A stretch of DNA of 48,596 bases from NCBI GenBank assembly GCA_025362325.1, contig JANYGO010000065.1, forward strand, positions 1 through 48,596. Direction: 5' to 3'. The position numbers and the translations under genes were made by a program. Source of the DNA: Cyanobacteriota bacterium (lineage in GTDB: Bacteria; Cyanobacteriota; Cyanobacteriia; Cyanobacteriales; Microcoleaceae). Shown one piece after another: positions 1 through 9,800 of this stretch. The notes beneath the pieces were generated by a model, which searched no databases, was not told where the DNA came from, and worked only from the letters and a program-made list of their open reading frames with translations. Positions within the stretch are counted from its first letter, which is position 1. Every line of letters begins with the position of its first letter.

Positions 1-257
1 AGTTGACAGTTGACAGTTGACAGTTGACTGTTTGGAAATTTGAACAATACCAATGCAACCGGAAACGATTGACAGTTGATTGTTGACTGTTTGGAAATTT
101 GAACAATACCGATGCAACCGGAAACGATATCGGTAGGGTGCACCGAAGAGCACCTTACCGCTATAAGTAGTGCGTCAAATTAATTTTTGCGTCCAGGACT
201 GACTCAATAGAAATCACTTTAACCTAATTGTGTAGGGTACGCCGAAGAGCACCTTAC
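1..257. repeat. Intergenic repeat patch with heptamers and direct repeats
   Basis: Bases 1-28 are four tandem copies of the heptamer AGTTGAC. A 41-base unit starting TGTTTGGAAATTTG occurs at 29-69 and again at 88-128 with a single base change. A further pair, beginning TAGGGTGC at about 134 and TAGGGTAC at about 233, shares the string CCGAAGAGCACCTTAC. I see no gene here; the nearest coding end is the stop of the glycosyltransferase at 265. Confidence 0.85.
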
Positions 258-264
258 AGTTTGA

Positions 265-1314
265 TTAAAGCGATCGCAATTTCTCGACTAAAACATCGAC
301 ATAACGTTCGCTGTTGTGCTGGTTTACGGTCGCTTCATAGCCGCGCTGCGCTAGAGATTCAGCTTCTTGAGGATTTTTTAGCAAATGGACGATCGCCTCG
401 CGCAAACCTGCTGCATCTCCGACATCTACTACTTTAGCAACATCCGCCGCTAAATAATCTACCATACCTTGAGTGCGAGTAATGGCGACCGGCCGCTTGC
501 AGGCGGCTGCTTCCAACAAACCCTGCACTCCAGCAGCATATTTATTGTCCGTCAAACAAACTGCAACTACGTCTGCATCGCGGTAAAGCTGCACTAAATC
601 AGGCCATTCGTAGAATTTGCGGGACATATTTTCGGGCATGGTATCGGGGAAAGCTTGCGATAAAGCTTTGGCATCTTTAGAAAAGCCGCTAATTTTTACG
701 TCAACATCTAAGTCAGCAGTTGCCGCTGCTAAAAGTCGGTAGTCGCGCTTTTCTAATCCGACGCTAACCACTGTTTGGCGCTTTTTCTCGGCAGAAACGG
801 GGCCTGGTGTGAAAAACTGGGTGTCTGTCTGTTCTAGCAGCACTAAAATCTGGGATTCGGGTATATTTAAATAGCTGCGGAGGAAGTCTGTTTGAGTGCT
901 GGCGCAGGCCATGAACACGTCGATTTTGTCGGCTAAACCGAAGAGTTTCAGGGCGACGCGGCCGCGCAGCCGATCGATATTGTGGAAATATACAACAATT
1001 TTCGGGCGCTCCTTCAGGGCCCCACACACCGCCGCCACTGGAATGCCAATGTCCTCGCCGGTACAAAATATCACGTCGTCGCTGCTGACTTGCTCGGACA
1101 ATTTGCGCGCTAGGGCCCAATGTTCGGGTTTAGAAGAAATTTTCGATCGCACCTTGTCGCCGGGCGATATGCCTTCGCCGTCCGGGGCGTGAACTGTGGC
1201 ATTTAAGCGGTCTCTCATAGCCCGCAGAACGTGCCGGGGGCATTTGCCGAGTTGGGCATCGCGGTCAATGCCATCGAGGTCTATTTTGCGACCTAATGCT
1301 AAATGATATTTCAA
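265..1314 (-). CDS. Glycosyltransferase family 1-like protein
   Basis: This encodes a protein of about 349 residues that looks like a GT-B fold glycosyltransferase, which would move a sugar from a nucleotide donor to a glycan or lipid; the substrate cannot be read from sequence. Near the C-terminus is a donor-site block, GLLEAAACKRPVAIT, resembling the EX7E region of group 1 enzymes, followed by a typical tail that ends in a helical segment. Start choice: the frame stays open to 1545, but a TTG at 1314 is preceded by a strong AAGGAG six bases upstream, and the residues before it (proline- and arginine-rich) look like untranslated leader. The gene is alone and divergent from the CysQ-like gene. 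The family is fairly sure; the role is unknown. Confidence 0.75.
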   Translation of the reverse strand: MKYHLALGRKIDLDGIDRDAQLGKCPRHVLRAMRDRLNATVHAPDGEGISPGDKVRSKISSKPEHWALARKLSEQVSSDDVIFCTGEDIGIPVAAVCGALKERPKIVVYFHNIDRLRGRVALKLFGLADKIDVFMACASTQTDFLRSYLNIPESQILVLLEQTDTQFFTPGPVSAEKKRQTVVSVGLEKRDYRLLAAATADLDVDVKISGFSKDAKALSQAFPDTMPENMSRKFYEWPDLVQLYRDADVVAVCLTDNKYAAGVQGLLEAAACKRPVAITRTQGMVDYLAADVAKVVDVGDAAGLREAIVHLLKNPQEAESLAQRGYEATVNQHNSERYVDVLVEKLRSL

Positions 1315-1631
1315 ATTATTCTCCTTACCATGCTGGGGCTGGGACAAACGATCGAACCTGAGAAAGATTCTATCCTCTACAGTTGAAAGTGCTAGTGCGT
1401 GCGATCGCTCGATTTTCGCATTCAAGATTTTCGATTTGATGTTACCGATGAATCTTGGGAATTGAGCCAATCCTGTCTGGGGCTTGTATCGCCACCGCCC
1501 GTCCCGCGTTTGGGAACCGGGTGCGTGAGGACACCCGCGCGCCAATCCTTGAGAGTCAAAAACAGTGACTTGGGTCGATCGATCGATTCCAAGGACTTAA
1601 GCTTTTATGAGCAAAGTTAGTTGAAGCATTT
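1315..1631. other. Divergent intergenic region
   Basis: About 317 bases separate the TTG start of the glycosyltransferase from the phosphatase gene and must hold both promoters. I see HIP1-like GATCGATCGAT strings near 1575 but no convincing -35/-10 pair and no RNA gene. Confidence 0.5.
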
Positions 1632-2495
1632 ATGTTTAACCTCATGTATATTTCTCCAGAGCAAGACCTGAAAATTCGTCACACCATGCGCGAGTGCGGT
1701 CAAGAAGCTTACAAGCTTGCAGCGGAACCTTTTGAAGTTTCCGAGAAAGGGCCAGAGGACTACGTGACGAGTATCGATCGCTACTTAGACCAACAATTAT
1801 CAGCAGCATTTAGCGCTTTGTTTCCTGAAGACGGTACGATTACCGAGGAAAATAGCGCCTCCAGAGCAGCTTACCGAGCCAATTACCAGCGCCTCTGGTG
1901 CATCGATCCTCTCGACGGGACTGAAGAATTTATTCGGGGAAAACTGCACTACGCTTCGATGGTGGGGCTGCTGTTGGAGGCCGAACCGGTGGCTGGTTGG
2001 ATTTATGCCCCGGCTTTTGACCAAATGTATTTTGGCGGCAAAGATTGGGGATTGTTCCAAACTGTGGGAACTCAATCGCCACAGCCGATCACACTTTGCA
2101 AACCCCCCGCTCCGACACCGTTCAATTGTAAAATTATTCTCGGCGACAGAGACCAGAAAAACTACGCCGGGGCGATCGCCCAAAGCATCCCCGGAGCCGA
2201 ATTTTACTCGCTGGGTAGCTTTGGCTTAAAGGTGATGGAAGTCATACAAGGTCGAGCCGGTTTGTACCTGTATTTCAACGGCAGAGTTAAAGTGTGGGAT
2301 ACCGTCGGCCCTCTGGCTCTAGCCAAAGCAGCCGGATTGGTTTGTTGCGATTTGCAAGGTCAACCGCTGAGGTGGACTCCAGATGCGATCGAGCCGCAGT
2401 CTCTGGCGCACACGCAGTCGATCGCGATCGGCTGGCCGGACTACATAGAATCTCTGTTGGGCAAAGTTAAACAGGCAGTGACAGTTGACAGTTGA
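1632..2495 (+). CDS. cysQ: Inositol monophosphatase family protein, CysQ-like nucleotidase
   Basis: This 287-residue protein belongs to the Li+-sensitive, Mg2+-dependent phosphatase superfamily (IMPase/CysQ). Members of the CysQ branch hydrolyse 3'-phosphoadenosine 5'-phosphate to AMP during sulfate assimilation. Visible motifs are the acidic EEN near residue 74, the metal site DPLDGTEEF near residue 97, and the C-terminal WDTVGPLALAKAAG that positions the last metal-binding Asp. The TEEF variant after DPLDG is typical of CysQ rather than inositol phosphatases. A second ATG at 1644 is an alternative start; neither has a clear Shine-Dalgarno. The last residues (VTVDS) and the TGA stop are encoded inside a TTGACAG heptamer repeat, so the C-terminal tail was probably remodelled by repeat growth. 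The family call is firm; substrate is inferred. Confidence 0.8.
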   Translation: MFNLMYISPEQDLKIRHTMRECGQEAYKLAAEPFEVSEKGPEDYVTSIDRYLDQQLSAAFSALFPEDGTITEENSASRAAYRANYQRLWCIDPLDGTEEFIRGKLHYASMVGLLLEAEPVAGWIYAPAFDQMYFGGKDWGLFQTVGTQSPQPITLCKPPAPTPFNCKIILGDRDQKNYAGAIAQSIPGAEFYSLGSFGLKVMEVIQGRAGLYLYFNGRVKVWDTVGPLALAKAAGLVCCDLQGQPLRWTPDAIEPQSLAHTQSIAIGWPDYIESLLGKVKQAVTVDS

Positions 2496-2516
2496 CCGCT
2501 CGACAGTTGACAGTGA
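2478..2516. repeat. TTGACAG heptanucleotide repeat
   Basis: Short tandem copies of TTGACAG, partly decayed, run across the end of the preceding gene and provide its stop codon. The same heptamer occurs at 1-28, near 24801 and at 39526-39559. Confidence 0.8.
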
Positions 2517-2518
2517 AG

Positions 2519-2553
2519 TTTTTAGGCAGGGGCTTAAATCCCCTGCCTAAAAA
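2519..2553. repeat. Long perfect palindrome (14-base arms)
   Basis: TTTTTAGGCAGGGG and CCCCTGCCTAAAAA pair perfectly around a 7-base CTTAAAT loop. It could stall transcription leaving the phosphatase gene, but no T-run follows on the plus strand, so it is not a classical terminator. A partial copy of the centre (GGGGCTTAAATCCCCT) follows at about 2571-2586. Confidence 0.7.
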
Positions 2554-2850
2554 CAATCCACCTAAAGGTGGGGGCTTAAATCCCCTGTGATGCAGGTGAC
2601 AGGCGTGTAAAGTCGTTGAGGATTAAAGAATCTGCCAATTTTACGCGAACCGCGGCTCTGTACCCTTATCATCAATTACAGGAGCGATTAGAAGTAAGTT
2701 TCTCATCTGTATGTCCTGTCTGTCCGTCTCGTTTGTTTTATGTCAATCTTGTATAGCAGCAACAGATTGTTTATTTTCTCAAACATCGATCGTTCTCTAG
2801 CTGTTGGCTGTCGCCTAATTATATTTCCCACGCTTTGCGAGTTTGCGTCA

Positions 2851-3256
2851 GGAACCTCAGCCCTGACGGCGTGAGGCTTGAAAGAGAAATCTAACAAGTC
2901 ATTCTGACGGGCCTAGGTCTTAACTGACTACGTTTTGAGAGTCACGACACTCCTTGAATGCGTAGCTAGTTTTCCGCTCTGTCATTTGCAGTTAAACAGT
3001 TCTAAGGTCACTCTTTACAGTGCTGCAAGTCTAAAAAGCTCACTAAACTTTGACCGACAAGCTAACATCACCCCGCAAGGGAGGCTGCGCCAGGGCGCGA
3101 GCAAAATGCTATGCGTACAGGATTGGGAGGTTGGAAACGGTAACTGTCCCGTTGAAAGTGCAGCACAAAGGCACACCGAACTAACCAATCCCAAGGCGAT
3201 AGTATATTCAAAAAAAACAATATAAAGCCGTCTTAGAAAGACGGGGTTTCTACCCA
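2851..3256 (+). mobile_element. Candidate TnpB-less IS200/IS605-type remnant with guide-RNA-like 3' part
   Basis: The segment has the architecture of an IS200/IS605-family element without its genes. At the left is an imperfect hairpin at 2855-2876 (CCTCAGCC...GGCGTGAGG). At the right is a perfect hairpin at 3228-3244 (CCGTCTT-AGA-AAGACGG) followed by GGTTTCTACCC. Between about 3070 and 3205 lies a structured stretch with GGATTGG (3120 region) pairing with CCAATCC (3185 region), similar in position to the omega RNA that TnpB loci carry at their right end. An open frame through 2935-3225 might be a leftover TnpB tail, but I see no RuvC motif. The right end lies about 9 bases before the crp-family ATG. 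No target duplication is expected for this family, so ends are estimated. Confidence 0.45.
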
Positions 3257-3264
3257 TTTTTCTG

Positions 3265-3945
3265 ATGAAAACAGAAGCTTTCAGTGAGCTGTTCCCCCTA
3301 TTTAAAGGTGCTAACCCAGAAACCTTGGGAGGGCTGCTATCAAATGCCGTCAAGCATGAGTATCCCCCCGGTAGAGCTGTGGTGATGGAGGATTCTTGGG
3401 GCAACGCGATTTACTTTGTGGTGTCCGGCTGGGTCAAAGTCCGGCGCCTGTCAAACGATCGAGCTGTATCAATGGCTATTTTAGGACGGGGTGCTTTCTT
3501 CGGCGAAATGGCGATTCTTGACGAATCTCCGCGATCGAATGACGTACTTGCTCTATCGCCCGTGCGGCTAATCAGCGTCACGGCTCAGCGATTTATCCAA
3601 ACCCTATTTAAAGACCCGCAATTGCACCACCGGATGCTGCAATTGATGGTGCGGCGGCTCCGCCAAACTAATCTCCGCTCTCAACTCCGAAACCGGCAGC
3701 CAGCGGTTAAACTAGCAAATACTTTAGTCGAGCTGGGAGAAAACTACGGTCAGAAAACTGGTGATACCAAAGAAATCTTCAATATCCCTTATGAAGACTT
3801 AGCTGATGTCACAGATATCACCCTAGATGAAACCAGCAAAATTATGGAAAAACTCGATAGTAAAGGCTGGATCAAAATCGATCCAGACCACCAAACTATC
3901 CATTTGATCAACCTCAAGCACTTGATTAATTTAGCAAGTCAATGA
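3265..3945 (+). CDS. Crp/Fnr family transcriptional regulator
   Basis: This is a 226-residue cytoplasmic regulator with an N-terminal cyclic-nucleotide-binding fold (about 10-125), a dimer helix (130-150) and a C-terminal winged helix (150-225). The phosphate-binding cassette reads FFGEMAILDESPRS, keeping the Glu and the Arg-Ser that contact cAMP in E. coli CRP, so nucleotide binding is plausible. The recognition helix reads TLDETSKIMEKL; two arginines of CRP (R180 and R185) are replaced by Asp and Ile, so it should not read the usual TGTGA half-site. Its stop overlaps the peptidase start (ATGA), so the two genes form one transcript. A mobile-element right end sits directly upstream and must affect its leader. 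No strong Shine-Dalgarno is seen. Confidence 0.85.
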   Translation: MKTEAFSELFPLFKGANPETLGGLLSNAVKHEYPPGRAVVMEDSWGNAIYFVVSGWVKVRRLSNDRAVSMAILGRGAFFGEMAILDESPRSNDVLALSPVRLISVTAQRFIQTLFKDPQLHHRMLQLMVRRLRQTNLRSQLRNRQPAVKLANTLVELGENYGQKTGDTKEIFNIPYEDLADVTDITLDETSKIMEKLDSKGWIKIDPDHQTIHLINLKHLINLASQ

Positions 3946-5843
3946 CTGATGTTACTTCTTTGGATACCTCGTCCGCTGCCGACAACGCGATCGCGCAACT
4001 AACAGCACCGACAATTCAATATTCGGTGGCGATGCCCAATCCTGAATCCCACCTGTTTGAAGTGACTTTGCGCGTGCAAGGTTGGTCGAAATCGGTGCTG
4101 GATTTAAAAATGCCTGTCTGGACTCCCGGTTCTTACTTGGTTCGAGAGTACGCCCGCCACCTGCAAGATTTTAGCTCCCAGGCGGGCGCGCGTGCTTTAC
4201 CTTGGCGCAAGCAAAGCAAAAATCACTGGCAAATCGATACAAATTTAGTGTCAGATATCACTGTTTTCTACCGGATTTTTGCCAACGAACTGACAGTGCG
4301 AACCAATCATTTAGACTCGACTCACGGTTATTTCAATCCAGCGGCTCTGTGCTTTTTCTTGCCAGGTTTTGAGCGCAACTGCTACACCGTGACAGTTGTG
4401 CCACCTGAGCCGGAATGGCGCACTGTGACTACTTTGCCGCCTGTGTCGGGGCAGAATCTTACTTTCGCTGCTGCGGATTTTGACACCCTTGTCGATAGTC
4501 CTTTTGAGATTGGCTGTCACGATTCCTACGATTTTGAAGTGATGGGAAAACCCCACCAGCTAGTAGTTTGGGGAAAAGGCAATTTTGAACCAGAGCGGGC
4601 GATTATAGACATCCAAAAAGTGATCGAAGTCGAGGCTCAAATGTTCGGCGGTTTGCCTTACGACCGCTATGTGTTTTTGCTGCATTTGTCTGGGTCTGGT
4701 TTTGGCGGTTTGGAACACAAAGATAGCTGTACTCTTAACTATTCGCGTTTTGGTTTTCGGGCTAAGGAAAAGTACGAACGCTTTATTCAATTGGTGGCTC
4801 ACGAGTTTTTTCACCTGTGGAATGTCAAGCGCATTCGACCGAAAGCTCTGGAAGTATTTGACTACGAAAACGAAAACTACACTACTTCTCTGTGGTTTTC
4901 TGAAGGCACGACCAGTTATTACGATTTGGTGATGCCGTTTCGAGCTGGTATCTACAGCGTGAAAGGTTATTTCCAAAATTTGGCTAAGGAAATCACTCGC
5001 TTGCAGACGACTCCGGGACGGAAGGTGCAGCCGGCGAGCGAGTCGAGTTGGGATGCTTGGATTAAACTTTATCGCCGGGATGCCAACAGCGACAATTCGC
5101 AGATTTCCTATTATTTGAAAGGGGAAGTTGTTTCGTTTTTGCTGGATTTGTTGATTCGGGCAAAACACGGTAACGCGCGATCGCTCGACGATGTGATGCG
5201 TTTGATGTGGCAGCAGTTTGGCAACGGTCATGCTGCCGAAAATGACGATTTTGAGCTGAAGTCGGGAACAGAGGCTAAGGCTGCGCATCTGACATCAAAT
5301 GGAAAGTTAAATTCTCATTCGCTGCCGACAGAAATAGGCTTTACTCCAGAAGAGTTGCAAAGTGCGATCGAGTCCGTCGCAGGCATCGATTTGAGCGACT
5401 TTTTGGCGCGCTATGTAGACGGCACAGAAGAGTTGCCTTACGACAAATATCTGCAACCTTTCGGGCTGCAAATTTTGGTAGATGAAACTGACCAAACGCC
5501 TCGGATTGGTTGGACGTTGGGGGCGGAAAACGGGCGGCAAACGGTTAAATTTGTCGAAGCAGGATCTCCGGCACAATTAGCCGGAATTGATGCTGGGGAC
5601 GAGTTGCTGGCGATCGCAGGTTTTCGAGTAAATGCCGAACAAGCGGGCGAGAGGCTGAAAGATTATCAGCCTGGTGACACAGTAGAGGTGACAGTGTTTC
5701 ACCAAGACGAACTGCGGACTTGTCTTGTTACTCTCGCCACACCGCGCCCGGGCCGTTACTCGATCGTACCAGTCGATCGACCAAGCCCTATTCAGAAACA
5801 AAACTTTATGGCATGGCTGGGTGTTCCCCTATCGAATTTGTGA
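3942..5843 (+). CDS. M61 family metallopeptidase with PDZ domain
   Basis: This 633-residue protein matches the M61 (glycyl aminopeptidase) family: a beta-rich N-terminal domain (about 25-190), a thermolysin-like catalytic domain (about 200-500) and a C-terminal PDZ domain (about 525-605). The zinc site is HEFFH with H287, E288 and H291, followed downstream by WFSEGTTSYY, whose E321 is the expected third ligand. The family removes N-terminal Gly or Ala from peptides. No signal peptide is seen, so it is probably cytoplasmic. A stretch near residues 430-460 is low in conservation and may be a lineage insert. It overlaps the regulator gene by four bases, so regulator and peptidase are co-transcribed and probably translationally coupled. 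Confidence 0.9.
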   Translation: MTDVTSLDTSSAADNAIAQLTAPTIQYSVAMPNPESHLFEVTLRVQGWSKSVLDLKMPVWTPGSYLVREYARHLQDFSSQAGARALPWRKQSKNHWQIDTNLVSDITVFYRIFANELTVRTNHLDSTHGYFNPAALCFFLPGFERNCYTVTVVPPEPEWRTVTTLPPVSGQNLTFAAADFDTLVDSPFEIGCHDSYDFEVMGKPHQLVVWGKGNFEPERAIIDIQKVIEVEAQMFGGLPYDRYVFLLHLSGSGFGGLEHKDSCTLNYSRFGFRAKEKYERFIQLVAHEFFHLWNVKRIRPKALEVFDYENENYTTSLWFSEGTTSYYDLVMPFRAGIYSVKGYFQNLAKEITRLQTTPGRKVQPASESSWDAWIKLYRRDANSDNSQISYYLKGEVVSFLLDLLIRAKHGNARSLDDVMRLMWQQFGNGHAAENDDFELKSGTEAKAAHLTSNGKLNSHSLPTEIGFTPEELQSAIESVAGIDLSDFLARYVDGTEELPYDKYLQPFGLQILVDETDQTPRIGWTLGAENGRQTVKFVEAGSPAQLAGIDAGDELLAIAGFRVNAEQAGERLKDYQPGDTVEVTVFHQDELRTCLVTLATPRPGRYSIVPVDRPSPIQKQNFMAWLGVPLSNL

Positions 5844-5931
5844 CATAAATAAAGGGGAAGGGGAAGGGGAAGACAAAAAGGAATCACGCTCAATTCCCAA
5901 TTTTCAATTCCCAAAGCCGTGTCAACAATCG

Positions 5932-6058
5932 CCTAAAACCCTTGTATCTCTCGCTTATAGCATAGTCTAGATCCCCCTCGCATCCCCCTTCCCAAGGGGG
6001 ACGCAAGAAAATGCTCTTTCTTGTCCCTCCCCTTGGGAAGGGGGGTTAGGGGGGATCG
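5932..6058 (-). repeat. Dispersed ~130-bp repeat, copy 1
   Basis: Runs of CCCCCT and AGGGGG arranged as inverted repeats around AGAGCATTT-like and CTAGA strings. Read on the minus strand it matches the sequence at about 48245-48375 in the same order (ccccccta, acaagagcatt, gggggatctagac, gagagatacagagggttt). A GGGGAA run at 5852-5870 and short AATTCCC units near 5895-5915 complete this otherwise gene-free 378-base gap. Confidence 0.7.
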
Positions 6059-6118
6059 AGGCCCTAATCGTCAAACGGCAGACTGGTACTACATAAGATA
6101 TTCAGTTGACACCAATCA

Positions 6119-6184
6119 CCAATGACTACTGACCAATGACTACTGACCAATGACTACTGACCAATGACTACTGACCAATGACCA
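6119..6184. repeat. 14-bp tandem repeat CCAATGACTACTGA
   Basis: About four and a half copies of a 14-base unit, twice the seven-base length that dominates other repeats in this window. AATTCCCAATTAGCAATT-like units follow up to the start of the TerB-like gene. Confidence 0.85.
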
Positions 6185-6221
6185 ATTTTCAATTCCCAAT
6201 TAGCAATTACCAATTTTAACT

Positions 6222-6689
6222 ATGCAAACCCCACCACCTCCATCAATTACGCCCCGCCAGATGAACCTGCTGAGAATTGTTGCTTCAATGGCCTGGGCTG
6301 ACGGCGAACTCGCGACAGAAGAAGTAAATTTAATGCTCCATCGCTTTTGCCGTTTGTTTGCCCCAGATGCCGACGGACAACAAATGCAACAGGAATTGCG
6401 GGATTACATCATGCAAAATATCCCCCTTGACGAGTTGATTCACCAACTAGAAACTCAAGAGGAAAAAGAATTAGTCTTGCAACTTGGCTATGAAGTGATT
6501 GCATCTAGTTCTCGCACTCCCGATGAACCCAAAATTAACGCTGACGAAGCCGCAGCTTATCAAAAATTAGTGCAGTTGCTGAATCTTTCAGACGATACTG
6601 TCAAGCGTGTTGAAGCAGAAGCATCAGATACTTCGGAGGGAATTGTAGAGAAGATGGCTCAAAAATTAGAAAAGTTCATCAAAGGCTAG
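6222..6689 (+). CDS. TerB-like (tellurite-resistance fold) protein
   Basis: A 155-residue, mostly helical cytoplasmic protein. The N-terminal part (about 10-115) has the pattern of the TerB/DjlA-type domain: LLRIVASMAWADGELATEEVN, an acidic metal-binding-like turn after an Ala-Trp-Ala-Asp helix, then a second helical half with a matching DEPKINADE turn near residue 105. Family members are tied to stress and membrane-surface roles but the biochemical function is unknown. The C-terminal 25 residues are charged and probably form a helix. The start is preceded by repeats without a clear Shine-Dalgarno. It may be alone, or share a leader with the large kinase 200 bases downstream; between them are CGGTTTCAACCG-like palindromes (around 6740-6775). 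Confidence 0.7.
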   Translation: MQTPPPPSITPRQMNLLRIVASMAWADGELATEEVNLMLHRFCRLFAPDADGQQMQQELRDYIMQNIPLDELIHQLETQEEKELVLQLGYEVIASSSRTPDEPKINADEAAAYQKLVQLLNLSDDTVKRVEAEASDTSEGIVEKMAQKLEKFIKG

Positions 6690-6888
6690 TTTGGACATAC
6701 GGTTTTCACCGTCGGCTATTCAACCCGCTCCCGTCGCGTGAGTGTTTGTATAGCCGCGGTTTCAACCGCCGGGTATTCACCATCAGTATTCACTATTTTT
6801 GTTTGTCCGTAATTTCACTCTGTTGCTTCTAATTCTGCATAGTGCACTGTAGAGTTATAAACTAATTTATTGACGGGAATCAAAATTT

Positions 6889-9800
6889 ATGCTCCCAGCT
6901 TTTAGAATTGCTAGTTATGACTTACAAGAACTCATCCACCAAGGAACTAACACAGCTATTTATCGGGCAGTATCGATCGCAAACCGACAGCCTGCCATCC
7001 TCAAAGTTTTAAATACAGAATATCCTACCCTAGAACAGATAACTCGCTTAAAACACGAATATCAGATAACCGCATATCTCGATTGCGAGCACACAGTCAA
7101 AGTCGATCGCCTAGAAACACACCCAAACTGCTTAGTATTAGTCTTAGAAGATTTTGGCGGCATCTCGCTCAAACAGTGGATGGCAAAAGCCGGGAATGCT
7201 TGCAACATTTCTGCAATGCGTGATACACAACCGCTGGCAGACGGCGGGCCCAGCGCTGCGATTCGTACAACTGTTGTCGGAGCAGCAACCGCGCCTTACC
7301 AATTGCCGATCGCCCAATTCTTAAACATCGCCATCCAATTAGCAAAAGCTTTAGTATTCCTGCATCAAAATCAAATCATTCATAAAGACATAAAACCAGC
7401 TAATGTTATCATAAACCCCGAAACAATGCAAGTAAAACTTGCAGATTTTAGCATTGCTTCGCGGTTAAACAAAGAAACGCCAAACTTAAAAAATCCCGAT
7501 CGCCTAGAAGGAACCCTAGCCTATATGTCCCCGGAACAAACCGGGCGCATGAATCGCGCTGTAGACTACCGCAGCGACTTCTACTCTCTAGGTGTAACCT
7601 TTTACGAATTGCTGACAGGAAAATTGCCATTTACCAGCAACGAACCGCTGGAATTAGTCCACTGTCACATTGCCAAACAACCGATTCCTCTTCAACAATT
7701 AAATCCGCAAATTCCCCAAGTATTGGCGGAAATTGTGGCAAAATTGATGGCAAAAAATGCCGAAGATCGGTATCAAAGTGCAGCCGGATTGTTGGCAGAT
7801 TTAGAACGCTGCCAGAATCAAATAGAGAATTCAGGTGCAATTTCTAATTTTATACCCGGACAACTGGATGCAATGAGTCAGTTGTTAATTCCGCAAAAAC
7901 TTTACGGGCGGGAAGCACAAATAGAACAGTTATTGCAAGTGTTCGAGCGCGTCAGCAAAGGCAGCGGTGAAATTGTCTCGGTAGGTGGCTATTCTGGGAT
8001 TGGCAAATCAGCATTAGTACACGAGATTCTCCGCAATTTAACCAGGCAGCGCGGCTACTTGATTTCGGGTAAATTTGACCAATTCAAGCGCAATGTTCCC
8101 TACACTTGTTTCAATCAAGCTATGCGGAGTTTGGTGCAGCAGATTTTGACTGAAAGCCAAACACAGATTGAGTTGTGGCGGGAAAAACTGCTGGATATTT
8201 TGGATGTTAATGCTAAAGTTGCGATCGAAGCCATCCCCGAATTAGAGTTAATTTTAGGCCCGCAACCAGACGTACCCGAACTCGGCCCCATTGAATCTCA
8301 AAAGCGCTTCAACCGAGTGATGCAGCAGTTCCTCCAAGCAATTGCCACTGCGGAACATCCCTTAGTAATGTTTCTCGATGACTGTCAGTGGATAGATGCT
8401 GCAACAGTTAATTTATACGAACAAAATTGCCTTGAAAAAATCCCTTACTTGCTGGTAATTGTTGCTTATCGAGATAACGAAGTCAGCCCGACGCATCCGT
8501 TTATGCTGGCGAATCAGGCAATTCGGGCAGGGGGAGTTCCGATGACAGCTATTACTTTAGAACCGCTAACAATTGGCCGCGCTACTCAACTGGTTGCTGA
8601 AACTTTGAGCTGTGCTGCTGAAACTGCGACACCGCTGGCAAATTTGCTCGTTCAAAAAACTGACGGCAATCCATTTTTTATCAAGCAAATGCTCAAGTAT
8701 TTGCATCAAGAAGGTTTCCTAAAATTCAATCTCCAGGCGGCTGAGTGGCAGTGGGATGTCAAACATATTGAACGGCAGGAAATTTCAGAAAACGTTGTTG
8801 ATTTGATGGTGACAAAAATTAAAACTTTGTCAACCGCAACCCAACGAATTTTACAAATAGCGGCTTGTATAGACAATCTGTTTACTTTGGATATGCTGTC
8901 TGTTGCAAGCGGACAATCTTGGACTCAAACAGCGCAGGATTTGTGGGAAGCGCTGCAAGTGGGATTAATTTTACCTGTAGGGGATGCTTATCGGATACCA
9001 CAAGTATTTGAGCCGGAAGAGTTGGAGAAGTTGGGAAAAATGCCCGGACAGGTGTGCTACAAATTCATGCACGATCGCGTTCAGCAAGCTGCTTATGCCA
9101 TGATTCCTGACGAACAAAAACAAGCAGTTCATTTGACAATCGGGCGTTTGTTATTGCAAGGAAGCAGCGAAGCTGAACGCCAAGAAAGAATTTTTGATAT
9201 TGTCAATCATTTGAATTTTGCTAGCGGCTTGATTTGCGATTTGAGTCAACGCTATGAATTAGCAGAGTTAAACTTGCAGGCGGGCAAAACTGCGAAAGCT
9301 GCTTCTGCCTTTGAAACTGCGCTGAGTTTTTTTCAATCGGGCTGCAATAGTTTGCCAGCACAAAGTTGGGAAGATAATTATGCGTTAACTTTGGCGCTGC
9401 ATTTTGAATTGGGCGAAGCGGAATATTTGAATGGAAAAAATGACGAAGCTTTGGTAATTTTTGACTTAATTTTGCCCCAAACTAAGACATTATTAGAACG
9501 GTGTCAGGTTAATGAGTTGAAAATGACTTGTCTGCGGATGAAAAATGATTTGCCTGCTGCTTATAAGTTAGGTATCGATACGCTGCAATTTTTGGGAATT
9601 GAGTTTGAAGCGTACCCGGATGATGCGTATTTGCTGCGGGAGTTGGCGAAGACGAAGGCGATGATTGGGGAATCCATCGCAGATTTAGCCGATTTACCTA
9701 CACTCACCGATCCGCTGCAACTCGCCGCCCACCGGATTTTGAAAGAACTTTACCCCATTTCTTACTTTACCAGTCCCAACGCTCAATTCTTGTGCGCGAT

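Noticed and set aside
1315..1545. Upstream extension of the glycosyltransferase
   Set aside because: A TTG with a strong AAGGAG at 1314 gives a normal start; the extension lacks similarity to the family.
2935..3225. 96-codon frame inside the candidate mobile element
   Set aside because: May be a leftover TnpB tail, but lacks RuvC or zinc-finger motifs, so not reported as a gene.
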